From contig NZ_VSFF01000020.1 in assembly GCF_008085905.1 (NCBI RefSeq), positions 62,001 through 126,000 of the forward strand: a stretch of DNA of 64,000 nt, given 5' to 3'. Numbering within the stretch: position 1 is the first letter of the stretch; each line of letters opens with the position of its first letter. This DNA is from Actinomadura syzygii (GTDB lineage: Bacteria > Actinomycetota > Actinomycetes > Streptosporangiales > Streptosporangiaceae). The notes beneath the pieces were generated by a model, which was given only the letters and a program-made list of their open reading frames with translations, had not been told where the DNA came from and did not search any database. This document shows positions 16,224 to 24,912 of the stretch, in pieces. A program made the translations under genes and the position numbers.

Positions 16224-16766
16224 ATGTCCTACGACTGGATCATCGACGTCCTGTTCTGGGTCGCCGTCGTCTTCCTGGTCGGCGTGTACGTGTCGTGGCG
16301 CGCCACCCGGCTCGACCGGCTGCACGTCCGCGTCGAGACGGCCCGCGCCGCGCTGGACGCCGCGCTCGTCCGGCGCGCCGCCGCCGCGCTGGAGCTCGCC
16401 GCGTCCCGGCTGCTCGACCCGGCCGCCAGCCTCGTCCTCGCGACCGCCGCGCACGAGGCCCGCACCGCCGACGCCGACAACCGCGAGTTCGCCGAGAGCG
16501 ACCTGTCCCGGGCGCTGCGCGCGGTCGTCGACCAGCCCGACTTCGCCGGCGCGCTCACCGCCGGGGCCCCCGGCGACGGGGAGGCGGCGCTGGACGAGCT
16601 GACCTCGGCCGCCGCGCGGGTCGGCTACGCGCGCCGGTTCTACAACGACGCCGTCCGGCAGGCGCGGGCCGCGCGCCGCAGGCCGCTGATCCGGGTGCTG
16701 CCGCTCGCCGGGCGCGCCCCGCTGCCCGACTTCTTCGAGATCGACGACGACCCGCCCGGGGCGTGA
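16224..16766 (+). CDS. LemA-like membrane protein
   Basis: This 180-residue protein has a hydrophobic N-terminal segment (IIDVLFWVAVVFLVGVYV, residues ~6-23) followed by a helical domain. GYARRFYNDAVRQAR resembles the conserved LemA signature of an Asn-rich helix ending, and the C-terminus (PDFFEIDDDP) is also LemA-like. The call is fold-level only, and its function is unknown. It starts three bases after the pimA stop, so it belongs to the PIM operon. In actinomycetes a membrane protein of this size commonly follows pimA. Confidence 0.65.
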   Translation: MSYDWIIDVLFWVAVVFLVGVYVSWRATRLDRLHVRVETARAALDAALVRRAAAALELAASRLLDPAASLVLATAAHEARTADADNREFAESDLSRALRAVVDQPDFAGALTAGAPGDGEAALDELTSAAARVGYARRFYNDAVRQARAARRRPLIRVLPLAGRAPLPDFFEIDDDPPGA

Positions 16767-16824
16767 CCCCGCCGCCCGTCCGGGCCCGTACCGCGGACGG
16801 GGACGGACGCATCCGGGCGTTCGC

Positions 16825-16830
16825 TACCCT
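16825..16830 (+). promoter_or_regulatory. Candidate -10 box for the DUF3048 lipoprotein
   Basis: TACCCT fits TANNNT, 41 bp before the GTG start, and leaves space for the AAAGGAGG ribosome-binding site at 16855-16862. Confidence 0.35.
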
Positions 16831-16870
16831 CTAGGACTCTCTGGGCGACCGGACAAAGGAGGGGCAGATC

Positions 16871-17908
16871 GTGCGATCCGTCTTGGGCAGCACCGTCAGG
16901 GGCCGGGGGGCCGCGTGGTTCGGCCTGCTCGCGCTCGGCGCCGCCGCGCTGTCCGCCTGCTCGGACTCCGGCGGCCCGAAGTCGGCGGCGCCGCCGAGCA
17001 GCACGGTCGCGCCCAGCGACAGCCCGGCGCCGGTCCCGGCGACGCATCCCTTCAACGGAGGCACGAAGGGGCTGACCAACCCCGTCCTCGCGGTCAAGGT
17101 CGAGAACACGCGCCCGGCGCTGCCGCAGAGCGGGGTGTCGGCCGCCGACATCGTGTACGTCGAGCAGGTCGAGGGCGGCGAGACGCGGCTGATGGCGGTG
17201 TTCTCGTCCCGGCTGCCGAAGCGGGTTGGACCGGTCCGCAGCGCCCGGATCTCCGACCTGCACATCCTGCCGCAGTTCGGCCGCCCCGCCTTCGCGTTCT
17301 CCGGCGTCCAGAGCAAGATGAAGAAGTACGTGCGCAAGGCGCCGCTGTACGACCTGTCCCAGGAGTCGGCGGGCGCCGCGTACTTCCGCTCCGGGGCGCG
17401 GCGCATCCCCTACAACCTGTACGCCGATCCGAGGGACCTGCTGAAGCAGGCGCCGAAGGCCGCCAGGCCGCGCGACATCGGGTTCCGGTTCGGGGAGGCC
17501 CCCGCGGGCGGCAGGCCCGTCAAGTCCTTCACGGCGCGGTGGCCCGCCGCGACGATGGGTTTCACCTGGTCGGCCAAGCAGAAGCGGTGGCTCGCGAGCT
17601 GGGGCGGACGGCCCGACGTCGCCGCCGAGGGCGGCGTCCTCGGCGGGCGGACGGTCGTCGTCCAGTACGCCAAGACGACCCGGTCGAAGTTCCACGACTT
17701 CCTCGGCAGCTACACGCCCCTGATCCACACCACCGGGACGGGACGGGCCGTCGTCCTGCGGGACGGCAAGGCGTTCAACGCCAAGTGGTCGCGCCCGTCC
17801 GAGAGCCAGGGGACGACCTACGCCGCGGCCGACGGAACGCCCGTCAACTTCGCGCCCGGCCAGGTCTGGGTCGTGCTCGTCAACGACGGGAAACCGTACA
17901 TCCCGTAA
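16871..17908 (+). CDS. DUF3048 (YerB-type) lipoprotein
   Basis: This exported protein of 345 residues has a lipoprotein signal peptide: basic start, hydrophobic run and lipobox LSAC with the acylated Cys at 30. A Ser/Pro-rich linker leads to DUF3048, with recognisable segments SGVSAADIVYVEQVEGG, KRVGPVRSARISD and FNAKWSRPSESQGTTY. The family member YerB is a putative lipoprotein of Gram-positive bacteria; its biochemical role is not established. GTG at 16871 has AAAGGAGG eight bases upstream. It appears to be a single-gene unit with its own promoter. Confidence 0.9.
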   Translation: MRSVLGSTVRGRGAAWFGLLALGAAALSACSDSGGPKSAAPPSSTVAPSDSPAPVPATHPFNGGTKGLTNPVLAVKVENTRPALPQSGVSAADIVYVEQVEGGETRLMAVFSSRLPKRVGPVRSARISDLHILPQFGRPAFAFSGVQSKMKKYVRKAPLYDLSQESAGAAYFRSGARRIPYNLYADPRDLLKQAPKAARPRDIGFRFGEAPAGGRPVKSFTARWPAATMGFTWSAKQKRWLASWGGRPDVAAEGGVLGGRTVVVQYAKTTRSKFHDFLGSYTPLIHTTGTGRAVVLRDGKAFNAKWSRPSESQGTTYAAADGTPVNFAPGQVWVVLVNDGKPYIP

Positions 17909-18006
17909 CCGGCGTGCCGCCCGCGCTGACACTATGCGGGTCGAGACGCCTGACGAGCAGGCAATACCATGGAAGGGACTTATCGTCCGTGTAGTGAGGA
18001 ATGCCC

Positions 18007-18924
18007 GTGTCCACTTCCACTCCCGTCCCTGAGAACGCCGCGCCCGAGATCGGGACCGCCCGCGTCAAGCGCGGCATGGCGGAGATGCTCAAGGGCGGCG
18101 TGATCATGGACGTCGTCACGCCCGACCAGGCGAAGATCGCCGAAGACGCGGGCGCGGTCGCCGTGATGGCCCTGGAGCGGGTGCCCGCCGACATCCGCGC
18201 CGAGGGCGGCATCTCGCGGATGAGCGACCCCGACATGATCGACGGGATCATCTCCGCGGTGTCCATCCCGGTGATGGCGAAGGCCCGCATCGGCCACTTC
18301 GTCGAGGCCCGGGTGCTGCAGGCGCTCGGCGTCGACTACGTCGACGAGTCCGAGGTGCTCACCCCGGCCGACTACGAGAACCACATCGACAAGTGGGCGT
18401 TCACCGTCCCGTTCGTGTGCGGCGCCACCAACCTCGGCGAGGCGCTGCGCCGCATCACCGAGGGCGCGGCGATGATCCGCTCCAAGGGCGAGGCCGGCAC
18501 CGGCGACGTCTCCAACGCCACCACGCACATGCGCGAGATCCGCGGCGAGATCCGGCGGCTGCAGAACCTGCCGGAGGACGAGCTCTACGTCGCCGCGAAG
18601 GAGCTCCAGGCCCCGTACGAGCTGGTCAAGGAGGTCGCGGAGGCCGGGAAGCTGCCCGTGGTCCTGTTCACCGCCGGCGGCATCGCGACGCCCGCCGACG
18701 CCGCCATGATGATGCAGCTCGGCGCCGAGGGCGTCTTCGTCGGCTCCGGCATCTTCAAGTCCGGCAACCCGGCCCAGCGCGCCGAGGCGATCGTGAAGGC
18801 CACCACCTTCCACGACGACCCCGGCGTGATCGCCAAGGTGTCCCGCGGGCTCGGCGAGGCCATGGTCGGGATCAACGTGGCCTCCCTCGCCGACGACCAG
18901 AAGTTCGCGGGCCGCGGCTGGTAA
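18007..18924 (+). CDS. pdxS: PLP synthase subunit PdxS
   Basis: This 305-residue (beta/alpha)8 enzyme makes pyridoxal 5'-phosphate from ribose 5-phosphate, glyceraldehyde 3-phosphate and ammonia delivered by PdxT. Both catalytic lysines are visible, in MAKARIGH and in IRSKGEAGTGD, together with the phosphate-binding loop FTAGGIATPADAA. GTG at 18007 is preferred because GAGGA ends six bases upstream; the in-frame ATG at 18001 would abut that site. It assembles as a dodecamer with PdxT. pdxT follows after one intervening hypothetical gene, so the two subunits are not directly coupled here. Confidence 0.96.
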   Translation: MSTSTPVPENAAPEIGTARVKRGMAEMLKGGVIMDVVTPDQAKIAEDAGAVAVMALERVPADIRAEGGISRMSDPDMIDGIISAVSIPVMAKARIGHFVEARVLQALGVDYVDESEVLTPADYENHIDKWAFTVPFVCGATNLGEALRRITEGAAMIRSKGEAGTGDVSNATTHMREIRGEIRRLQNLPEDELYVAAKELQAPYELVKEVAEAGKLPVVLFTAGGIATPADAAMMMQLGAEGVFVGSGIFKSGNPAQRAEAIVKATTFHDDPGVIAKVSRGLGEAMVGINVASLADDQKFAGRGW

Positions 18925-18967
18925 CCGGATCGGGGTACCCCTCTCCACACCGGCCCCTGACAGGGTT

Positions 18968-18973
18968 TACGCT
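18968..18973 (+). promoter_or_regulatory. Candidate -10 box
   Basis: TACGCT fits TANNNT, 64 bp before the hypothetical gene at 19037. There is no clear -35. Confidence 0.25.
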
Positions 18974-19036
18974 GGCGGCGCGGCCGGTGGGGAGCGGGGC
19001 TCCTCGGGCGGTGCCCGGCCGCGGGAGGGGTTGAGC

Positions 19037-19651
19037 ATGGCTTGGTCGGTCGCGCTGGCGTGCGCGAGCGCGGGTGAACCCGCGGAGGTGTTCCGGCCGG
19101 GGCTCGTGCCCGACCCGGACGCCGCCGCCGCGATCGCGCGCGGCCTGTACCCGGCGGACACGCTGACGGAGACCGGCGACACCGTCCTCGACTTCGCGCT
19201 GTGGCCCTACGAGGACGAGCTGTTCGTCGGCGCGTTCGAGCGGGCGCTGCTGCTGTGCGACCGGCGGCTGTTCGGCCTCGACGACGACGCCCGCCGCATC
19301 GCCGACACGGCGGCCGCCGCGCTGCCCGGGTCGCGCTGCGGGGTGCTCGTCCTGCAGAACATGATCCACGGCTGCTGGTTCCGCTGGTACGAGTCCGGCG
19401 AGCTGCGCCGGGACGTGTTCGTCACGGCCGAGGACGGCGTCGTCGTCGACCAGGGCGAGCGGCTGCCCGCCGAGCGCCCGTTCTGGCGGGCGATCGACGC
19501 GGGCGCGCCCGACGTCCCGCTGCCGTTCGACCCGGAGGAGTTCGGGCTCGCGCTCGCGCAGGAGCACATGTTCGGACGCGGCATCGCCGACCGCGGCAAG
19601 GACGGCTTCCTCCCGCTGGAACTGCCGCTCCGCCGTTTCAAGCACGCCTGA
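19037..19651 (+). CDS. Conserved hypothetical protein (possibly DUF6928)
   Basis: This 204-residue protein has no signal peptide or membrane segment. It is rich in Trp and acidic residues, with blocks LYPADTLTETGDTVLDFALWP, then NMIHGCWFRWYESGELRR, and a C-terminal LPLELPLRRFKHA. Its size and the opening LxYADGD/WP-like pattern recall the actinomycete DUF6928 group, but I hold this only weakly. ATG at 19037 has GGGAGGGG six bases upstream. It lies between pdxS and pdxT, where M. tuberculosis carries an acyl-CoA thioesterase; this is not one. Function unknown. Confidence 0.7.
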   Translation: MAWSVALACASAGEPAEVFRPGLVPDPDAAAAIARGLYPADTLTETGDTVLDFALWPYEDELFVGAFERALLLCDRRLFGLDDDARRIADTAAAALPGSRCGVLVLQNMIHGCWFRWYESGELRRDVFVTAEDGVVVDQGERLPAERPFWRAIDAGAPDVPLPFDPEEFGLALAQEHMFGRGIADRGKDGFLPLELPLRRFKHA

Positions 19652-19727
19652 CACGCTTGTTCCGGGCGGCCGGGGGAGTCCCGCCCAGGCGGACGATCGC
19701 CGTGGCGGTGGGAAGAGCCGCGCCGTC

Positions 19728-19755
19728 TTGGAACGTTGTACGGAACGTCTAAGGT
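19728..19755 (+). promoter_or_regulatory. Candidate promoter for pdxT-yebC
   Basis: TTGGAA (19728-19733), a 16-bp spacer and TAAGGT (19750-19755) form one of the few two-part promoters in the window. Transcription would start near 19762, before the GGAAGG site of pdxT. Confidence 0.5.
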
Positions 19756-19789
19756 TGGACGATCTCCACGACCCCCGGGAAGGTTCGAC

Positions 19790-20407
19790 GTGACCGCTGT
19801 GCCCACGATCGGTGTCCTCGCCCTGCAAGGCGACGTGCGCGAGCACACGCGCGCGCTGGAGGCGGCGGGCGCGCGCGCCCTGAACGTGCGCAGGCCCGAC
19901 GAGCTGGAGCGCGTCGACGGGATCGTCCTGCCGGGCGGGGAGTCCACCACCATGTGGCGCCTCGCCCGCTCCTTCGAGATGCTCGAACCGCTGCGCAAAC
20001 GCATCGAGGCGGGCCTGCCCGCGTACGGCTCCTGCGCCGGGATGATCATGCTCGCGGACCGCATCCGGGACGGCGTCGCGGGCCAGGAGACCGTCGGCGG
20101 GATCGACATGACCGTGCGGCGGAACGCGTTCGGCCGCCAGGTCGACTCGTTCGAGTCCGCCGTCGAGTTGACCGGCATGGGGGACGCGCCGTACCACGCC
20201 GTCTTCATCCGCGCGCCGTGGGTCGAGTCGGTCGGAGAGGCCGTGGAGGTACTCGGACGCACCGAGAGCGGTCCGAGCGCCGGTAGGATCGTCGCCGTCC
20301 GCCAGGGGCGCCTCATCGCGACCGCGTTCCATCCGGAGCTGACAGGCGATTTCCGCGTGCACCACTACTTCGCCGATCTGGTGCGCCGGGCGACAGAGGA
20401 GGAATGA
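19790..20407 (+). CDS. pdxT: PLP synthase glutaminase subunit PdxT
   Basis: This 205-residue class I glutamine amidotransferase supplies ammonia to PdxS. It has GGEST (oxyanion region), the nucleophile Cys82 in YGSCAGM and the His-Glu pair in FHPEL near the C-terminus, all at the usual spacing. GTG at 19790 has GGAAGG six bases upstream; an upstream ATG at 19736 overlaps the predicted promoter and is rejected. It ends three bases before yebC, as in many actinobacteria, so the two are likely co-transcribed. Confidence 0.96.
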   Translation: MTAVPTIGVLALQGDVREHTRALEAAGARALNVRRPDELERVDGIVLPGGESTTMWRLARSFEMLEPLRKRIEAGLPAYGSCAGMIMLADRIRDGVAGQETVGGIDMTVRRNAFGRQVDSFESAVELTGMGDAPYHAVFIRAPWVESVGEAVEVLGRTESGPSAGRIVAVRQGRLIATAFHPELTGDFRVHHYFADLVRRATEEE

Positions 20408-20410
20408 CAG

Positions 20411-21166
20411 ATGTCCGGCCATTCCAAATGGGCGACGACCAAGCACAAGAAGGCTGCCCTCGACGCCAAGCGGGGCAAGCTCTTCGCCAAGCTGATCAAG
20501 AACATCGAGGTGGCGGCGCGCACCGGCGGCGGCGATCCCGACGCCAACCCGACGCTGTACGACGCCATCTACAAGGCGAAGAAGAACTCCGTCCCCAACG
20601 ACAACATCGAGCGCGCGCGCAAGCGCGGCGCCGGTGAGGAGGCCGGAGGCGCCGACTGGCAGAACATCACCTACGAGGGCTACGCGCCCGGCGGCGTCGC
20701 GATCCTGATCGAGTGCCTGACCGACAACCGCAACCGGGCCGCGTCCGAGGTCCGGGTGGCGCTGACCCGCAACGGCGGGTCCCTCGCCGACCCCGGCTCG
20801 GTCTCGTACATGTTCAACCGCAAGGGCGTCGTGATCGTCCCGAAGTCGGGCACCAGCGAGGACGACGTGATGATGGCCGTCCTGGACGCGGGGGCCGAAG
20901 AGGTCAACGAACTCGACGAGGACAACTTCGAGGTCGTCAGCGAGGCGGGTGACCTCGTCGCCGTCCGCACCGCCCTGGTGGACGCGGGGATCGACTACGA
21001 GTCGGCCGAGAGCAAGTTCCTGCCGACCGTCACCGTCCCGCTCGACGAGGACAACGCCAAGAAGGTGTTCCGCCTCCTCGACGCCCTGGAAGACTCCGAC
21101 GACGTCCAGGACGTCTACGCCAACTTCGACGTCCCCGACGACGTCCTGGCGGCGATCGACGCCTGA
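20411..21166 (+). CDS. yebC: YebC/PmpR-family regulator
   Basis: This 251-residue cytosolic protein of the TACO1/YebC family is full length. The N-terminus SGHSKWATTKHKKAALDAKR and the blocks VPNDNIERARKRG and YEGYAPGGVAILIECLTDN are diagnostic. Members act as DNA-binding regulators or as factors that relieve ribosome stalling at proline runs; which applies here is not visible. ATG at 20411 follows GAGGAGGA. It lies in the conserved pdxT-yebC-ruvCAB order, though an acetyltransferase gene is inserted before ruvC. Confidence 0.95.
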   Translation: MSGHSKWATTKHKKAALDAKRGKLFAKLIKNIEVAARTGGGDPDANPTLYDAIYKAKKNSVPNDNIERARKRGAGEEAGGADWQNITYEGYAPGGVAILIECLTDNRNRAASEVRVALTRNGGSLADPGSVSYMFNRKGVVIVPKSGTSEDDVMMAVLDAGAEEVNELDEDNFEVVSEAGDLVAVRTALVDAGIDYESAESKFLPTVTVPLDEDNAKKVFRLLDALEDSDDVQDVYANFDVPDDVLAAIDA

Positions 21167-21183
21167 CCTGGGCCTTCCGCCGA

Positions 21184-21213
21184 CGCCGCCGCCCGCCCGG
21201 GGCGGCGGCGTTT
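21184..21213 (+). terminator. Intrinsic terminator after yebC
   Basis: An 11-bp perfect stem CGCCGCCGCCC (21184-21194) with GGGCGGCGGCG (21200-21210), a five-base loop and a following TTT lie 17 bp beyond the yebC stop. Confidence 0.8.
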
Positions 21214-21231
21214 CGCGTCCGAGGCATGACG

Positions 21232-21237
21232 TAACGT
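21232..21237 (+). promoter_or_regulatory. -10 box of a predicted leaderless acetyltransferase transcript
   Basis: TAACGT (TANNNT) is followed by seven bases and the ATG at 21245, and no Shine-Dalgarno is present. This is the layout of a leaderless actinobacterial gene. It sits just after the yebC terminator. Confidence 0.5.
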
Positions 21238-21244
21238 CTCGATC

Positions 21245-22396
21245 ATGCAGGTTCGTGCGATCAGGCCGGACGAGATCGACAGCGTCCGCGACATCCGCGC
21301 CCGCGCCTTCGGGCCCGTCCCGGACGACCTGTGGGCCCGCCGCGCCGAGATGTTCGCGCCGTCGGCCGAGGCCGGGCGGCAGTTCGCCGGGTTCGACGGC
21401 GGCGAGGTCGTCGCCACCGGCGCGCTGTACGCGATGACGCAGTGGTGGCACGGCCGGCCGGTGTCCATGGGCGGCGTGAGCTCGATCACCGTCGCGCCCG
21501 AGCGGCGCGGGAGCGGGCTCGCCCGGACGATGGTGACCGAACTCCTGGAGCGGTGCGCCGCGTTCGGGCATTCGCTGGCCGTCCTGTATCCGGCCACGAC
21601 GACGCTCTACCGGAAGCTCGGCTGGGAACACGCGGGCGCGCAGCACCACGTTGAACTGCCCGCAGAGGAGTTGCGCACGGTGGCCGCCGAGCGCGTGCCC
21701 GTCCGGCGAGTCGGGCCCGAAGACGCGGCGCGGGTCGCCGCCGTCGTCGGCCGCGCGCACGAGGACGCCCGCGACTGCGGCCCGGTCGGGTACGACGAGC
21801 CGCGCTGGCGGGCCGTCCTCGCGCTGCCCGGCCTCTTCTCCTACCTGGCCGACGACGGCTTCCTCGCCTACCGGTGGGCGGACGGCAACACGCATCTTGA
21901 GGTCGCCAAGCTCGTGGCGTCGTCGGAGCGGACGCTGCGGGCGCTGTGGGCGATCGTCGGATCCGGCTCGTCGACGGCCGCGACCGTCCGGGCGTGCGTG
22001 TCGCCGATGGACCCCGTCCTGTGGATGCTGCGCGAGCGCGAGCACGAGAACGTCCGCCGGAGCCAGTGGATGCTCCGCCTGGTGGACGCGTCCGCCGCGA
22101 TCGAGGCGCGCGGCTACCCGGACGGCGTCGCGGGCTCAGTGCCCCTTCTCATCGACGATCCGCAGCGTCCCGCGAACTCGGGGCACTGGCGGCTGGAGAT
22201 CGCGGACGGCCGCGGACGCCTGGAGCGCTCCGTCGAGGACCCGGCCGCCGTCCGGGTCGGGGCGCGGGGGCTCGCGGCGCTCTACGCGGGCGTGCCGGTG
22301 TCGACGCTGCGCCTGTCCGGCCTGCTCGGGGGCGGTGACGCGGGCGTGCTGTCCGCCGCGTTCGCCGCCGCGCCGTTCTCCCTCGACTACTTCTGA
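21245..22396 (+). CDS. Eis-like GNAT acetyltransferase
   Basis: This 383-residue protein has the three-part Eis architecture. An N-terminal GNAT domain carries the acetyl-CoA loop SITVAPERRGSGLA. A degenerate central GNAT domain follows, then a C-terminal sterol-carrier-like domain. A Tyr in TTTLYRKLGWEHAG matches the catalytic Tyr region, and the chain ends in DYF, giving the free C-terminal Phe carboxylate used as catalytic base in Eis. Mycobacterial Eis acetylates aminoglycosides at several positions and some protein lysines; the substrate here is unknown. The gene appears leaderless, and its own promoter separates it from the yebC and ruv units. Confidence 0.88.
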   Translation: MQVRAIRPDEIDSVRDIRARAFGPVPDDLWARRAEMFAPSAEAGRQFAGFDGGEVVATGALYAMTQWWHGRPVSMGGVSSITVAPERRGSGLARTMVTELLERCAAFGHSLAVLYPATTTLYRKLGWEHAGAQHHVELPAEELRTVAAERVPVRRVGPEDAARVAAVVGRAHEDARDCGPVGYDEPRWRAVLALPGLFSYLADDGFLAYRWADGNTHLEVAKLVASSERTLRALWAIVGSGSSTAATVRACVSPMDPVLWMLREREHENVRRSQWMLRLVDASAAIEARGYPDGVAGSVPLLIDDPQRPANSGHWRLEIADGRGRLERSVEDPAAVRVGARGLAALYAGVPVSTLRLSGLLGGGDAGVLSAAFAAAPFSLDYF

Positions 22397-22489
22397 GCGC
22401 CTCCTTCCGGACGACACGCCCGCGGCCCGTGCCGGTGTCACGCCGAGTTGGTAGCGTGTTCGGCCGAACAGGTGATCGAAGGAGCGGCC

Positions 22490-23065
22490 GTGCGGGTGAT
22501 GGGGGTGGACCCCGGGCTCACCCGGTGCGGGGTGGGGGTCGTCGAGGGCGCCCCGGGCAAGCGGCTCGGCCTGGTGCACGTGTCCGTCGTCCGGACCGCG
22601 CCCGGCGACGAGGTCGCCCTGCGCCTGCTGGGAATCGAGACGGGCATCGAGGCCCTGGTCGAGGAGTTTCGCCCCGACGCCGTCGCCGTGGAGCGCGTGT
22701 TCGCCCAGCACAACGTCCGCACCGTGATGGGCACCGCGCAGGCCGCCGGGGTCGCGATGCTGGTGGCCGCCCGCCGCGGCCTGCCCGTCGCGCTGCACAC
22801 CCCGAGCGAGGCCAAGGCCGCCGTCACCGGGAACGGCCGCGCCGACAAGGCGCAGGTGACGAGAATGGTGACGCGCCTGCTCGCGCTGGACGCGCCGCCC
22901 ACCCCCGCGGACGCCGCCGACGCCCTCGCGCTCGCCATCTGCCACGTGTGGCGCGGCGGCGCGCGGGACCGCCTCGCCCGCGCGCAGCGGACGCGGATCG
23001 AGCAGGCGGCGGACGCCGAGCGCGCCCGGCTCGCCGCCCGGAGCAGAGGAGGAACCAGCGAGTGA
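22490..23065 (+). CDS. ruvC: Holliday-junction resolvase RuvC
   Basis: This 191-residue endonuclease cleaves Holliday junctions symmetrically. Catalytic acidic residues are visible in VMGVDPGLTRCG, in VERVF and in ADAADALALAICH. GTG at 22490 has GAAGGAG five bases upstream and gives the normal N-terminus. Its stop overlaps the ruvA GTG (GTGA). First gene of the ruvCAB operon. Confidence 0.96.
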   Translation: MRVMGVDPGLTRCGVGVVEGAPGKRLGLVHVSVVRTAPGDEVALRLLGIETGIEALVEEFRPDAVAVERVFAQHNVRTVMGTAQAAGVAMLVAARRGLPVALHTPSEAKAAVTGNGRADKAQVTRMVTRLLALDAPPTPADAADALALAICHVWRGGARDRLARAQRTRIEQAADAERARLAARSRGGTSE

Positions 23066-23670
23066 TCGCCTTCGTCAGCGGCCGGGTGGCCGCCGCCGGA
23101 CCCGACGGGGCGGTGATCGACGTCCACGGCGTCGGCCTGTCGGTGCAGTGCACCCCCACGACGCTCGCCGGGCTGCGGGTCGGCGACCACGCGAAGGTGC
23201 CGACCTCGCTGGTCGTCCGCGAGGACTCCCTCACCCTGTTCGGGTTCGCCGACGACGACGAGCGCGCCGTCTTCGAGTTGCTGCAGACCGCGAGCGGCAT
23301 CGGCCCGCGGCTGGCGCTGGCGATGCTCGCCGTGCACACGCCGAACGCGCTGCGCCACGCGGTCGCCGCCGAGGACCTGACCGCGCTGACCAAGGTCCCC
23401 GGCATCGGGAAGAAGGGGGCGCAGCGGCTCGTGCTGGAACTGCGCGACCGGCTCGGCGGCCCGGTCGGTGACGCCGCCGCCGACCTCCGCGCGCCCGCCC
23501 GCGCCGAGCCGTGGCGCGAGCAGGTCCAGATGGGCCTGATCAACCTCGGCTGGTCCGCCAAGGACGCCGACGCCGCCGTCTCCGCCGTGGCGGCCGACCT
23601 CGACGGCGCCGAAGCGCCTCCCGTCGCCGTTCTGCTGAGGTCCGCGTTGAAGAAACTGAGCAAGGGATGA
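23062..23670 (+). CDS. ruvA: Holliday-junction branch-migration protein RuvA
   Basis: This 202-residue protein has an N-terminal OB domain (residues ~1-63, beginning VIAFVSGRV), tandem helix-hairpin-helix motifs (LLQTASGIGPRLAL and LTKVPGIGKKGAQRL) and a C-terminal RuvB-binding domain. It binds the four-way junction and loads RuvB. The GTG start overlaps the ruvC stop and its own stop overlaps the ruvB ATG, so all three are translationally coupled. Confidence 0.96.
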   Translation: MIAFVSGRVAAAGPDGAVIDVHGVGLSVQCTPTTLAGLRVGDHAKVPTSLVVREDSLTLFGFADDDERAVFELLQTASGIGPRLALAMLAVHTPNALRHAVAAEDLTALTKVPGIGKKGAQRLVLELRDRLGGPVGDAAADLRAPARAEPWREQVQMGLINLGWSAKDADAAVSAVAADLDGAEAPPVAVLLRSALKKLSKG

Positions 23671-24734
23671 GTGAGCCGGAGCGGCTGGTGTCGGCGGACG
23701 CGGTCGGCGCGGAGGAGCAGGCGATCGAGGCCGCGCTGCGGCCGAAGATGCTGGACGACTTCGTCGGCCAGGAGCGCGTCCGCGAGCAGTTGTCGCTGGT
23801 GCTGCACAGCGCGCTGCGGCGCGGCCGGACGCCCGACCACGTGCTGCTGTCCGGCGGCCCCGGCCTCGGCAAGACCACCCTCGCCATGATCATCGCGGCG
23901 GAGCTGGGGCGGCCGCTGCGGATCTCCTCCGGCCCGGCGATCGAGCGGGCCGGTGACCTCGCGGCCGTGCTGTCCACGCTCGCCGAGGGCGAGGTCCTGT
24001 TCCTGGACGAGATCCACCGGCTGGCCCGTCCCGCCGAAGAGATGCTCTACATGGCCATGGAGGACTTCCGCGTCGACGTCGTCGTCGGCAAGGGCCCCGG
24101 CGCGACCGCGATCCCGCTCGACATCGCGCCGTTCACGCTGGTCGGCGCCACCACCAGGGCCGGGATGCTGCCGGGCCCGCTGCGCGACCGGTTCGGCTTC
24201 GTCGCGCACATGGACTTCTACGAGCCCGCCGAGCTGGAGGTGATCGTCCACCGGTCGGCGCGGCTGCTGGACGTCGAGATCGCCGCCGACGCCGCCGCCG
24301 AGGTCGCCGGGCGCTCGCGCGGCACCCCCCGGATCGCCAACCGGCTGCTGCGCCGCGTCCGCGACTACGCGGAGGTCCGCGGCGACGGGACGGTGACCTG
24401 GGAATCCGCGCGGTCCGCGCTCGCGTTGTACGAGGTGGACCAACGGGGCCTCGACCGGCTCGACCGGGCCGTGCTCGGATCGCTGCTGCGCAAGTTCGGC
24501 GGCGGTCCGGTGGGCCTGTCGACGCTGGCGGTGTCGGTGGGGGAGGAGCCGGAGACCGTGGAGGTCGTCGCGGAGCCGTTCCTCGTCCGGCAGGGCCTGC
24601 TGGCCAGGACGCCGCGCGGAAGGGTGGCCACGGGCGCCGCATGGGCGCATCTGGGGCTCACTCCGCCGCCGACCGCGCCCATGGCCGGGACGCTGTTCGA
24701 TTTGGACCGGGACGATCCGGAAAGCTCGGAATGA
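23667..24734 (+). CDS. ruvB: Holliday-junction helicase motor RuvB
   Basis: This 355-residue AAA+ ATPase drives branch migration. It has Walker A GGPGLGKTT, Walker B LFLDEIHRL, sensor 1 GATTRAG, the arginine finger in GPLRDRFG and a C-terminal winged helix (RTPRGRVAT). The ATG at 23667 overlaps the ruvA stop in ATGA. It acts as hexameric rings flanking RuvA. Confidence 0.97.
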   Translation: MSEPERLVSADAVGAEEQAIEAALRPKMLDDFVGQERVREQLSLVLHSALRRGRTPDHVLLSGGPGLGKTTLAMIIAAELGRPLRISSGPAIERAGDLAAVLSTLAEGEVLFLDEIHRLARPAEEMLYMAMEDFRVDVVVGKGPGATAIPLDIAPFTLVGATTRAGMLPGPLRDRFGFVAHMDFYEPAELEVIVHRSARLLDVEIAADAAAEVAGRSRGTPRIANRLLRRVRDYAEVRGDGTVTWESARSALALYEVDQRGLDRLDRAVLGSLLRKFGGGPVGLSTLAVSVGEEPETVEVVAEPFLVRQGLLARTPRGRVATGAAWAHLGLTPPPTAPMAGTLFDLDRDDPESSE

Positions 24735-24803
24735 TGATCTTCGGGTAACGGGTTGGGAACTTCCCGGCGTCACCGATCGTCGCGTCGTTGCCGGGGTCTC
24801 GCG

Positions 24804-24809
24804 TACTCT
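24804..24809 (+). promoter_or_regulatory. Candidate -10 box for yajC-secDF
   Basis: TACTCT fits TANNNT, 104 bp before the yajC ATG. TAGACT at 24812-24817 is an overlapping alternative. The 178-bp gap after ruvB holds no gene. Confidence 0.3.
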
Positions 24810-24912
24810 CTAGACTCCGGGACCTGGTTCACCGTCTCCAGCCGGCGGTCCCGTGGTACGTGACCGGTCCGGTCACTGGCTGGACAAACGACATCGGAAG
24901 GATGCCCCGGTA

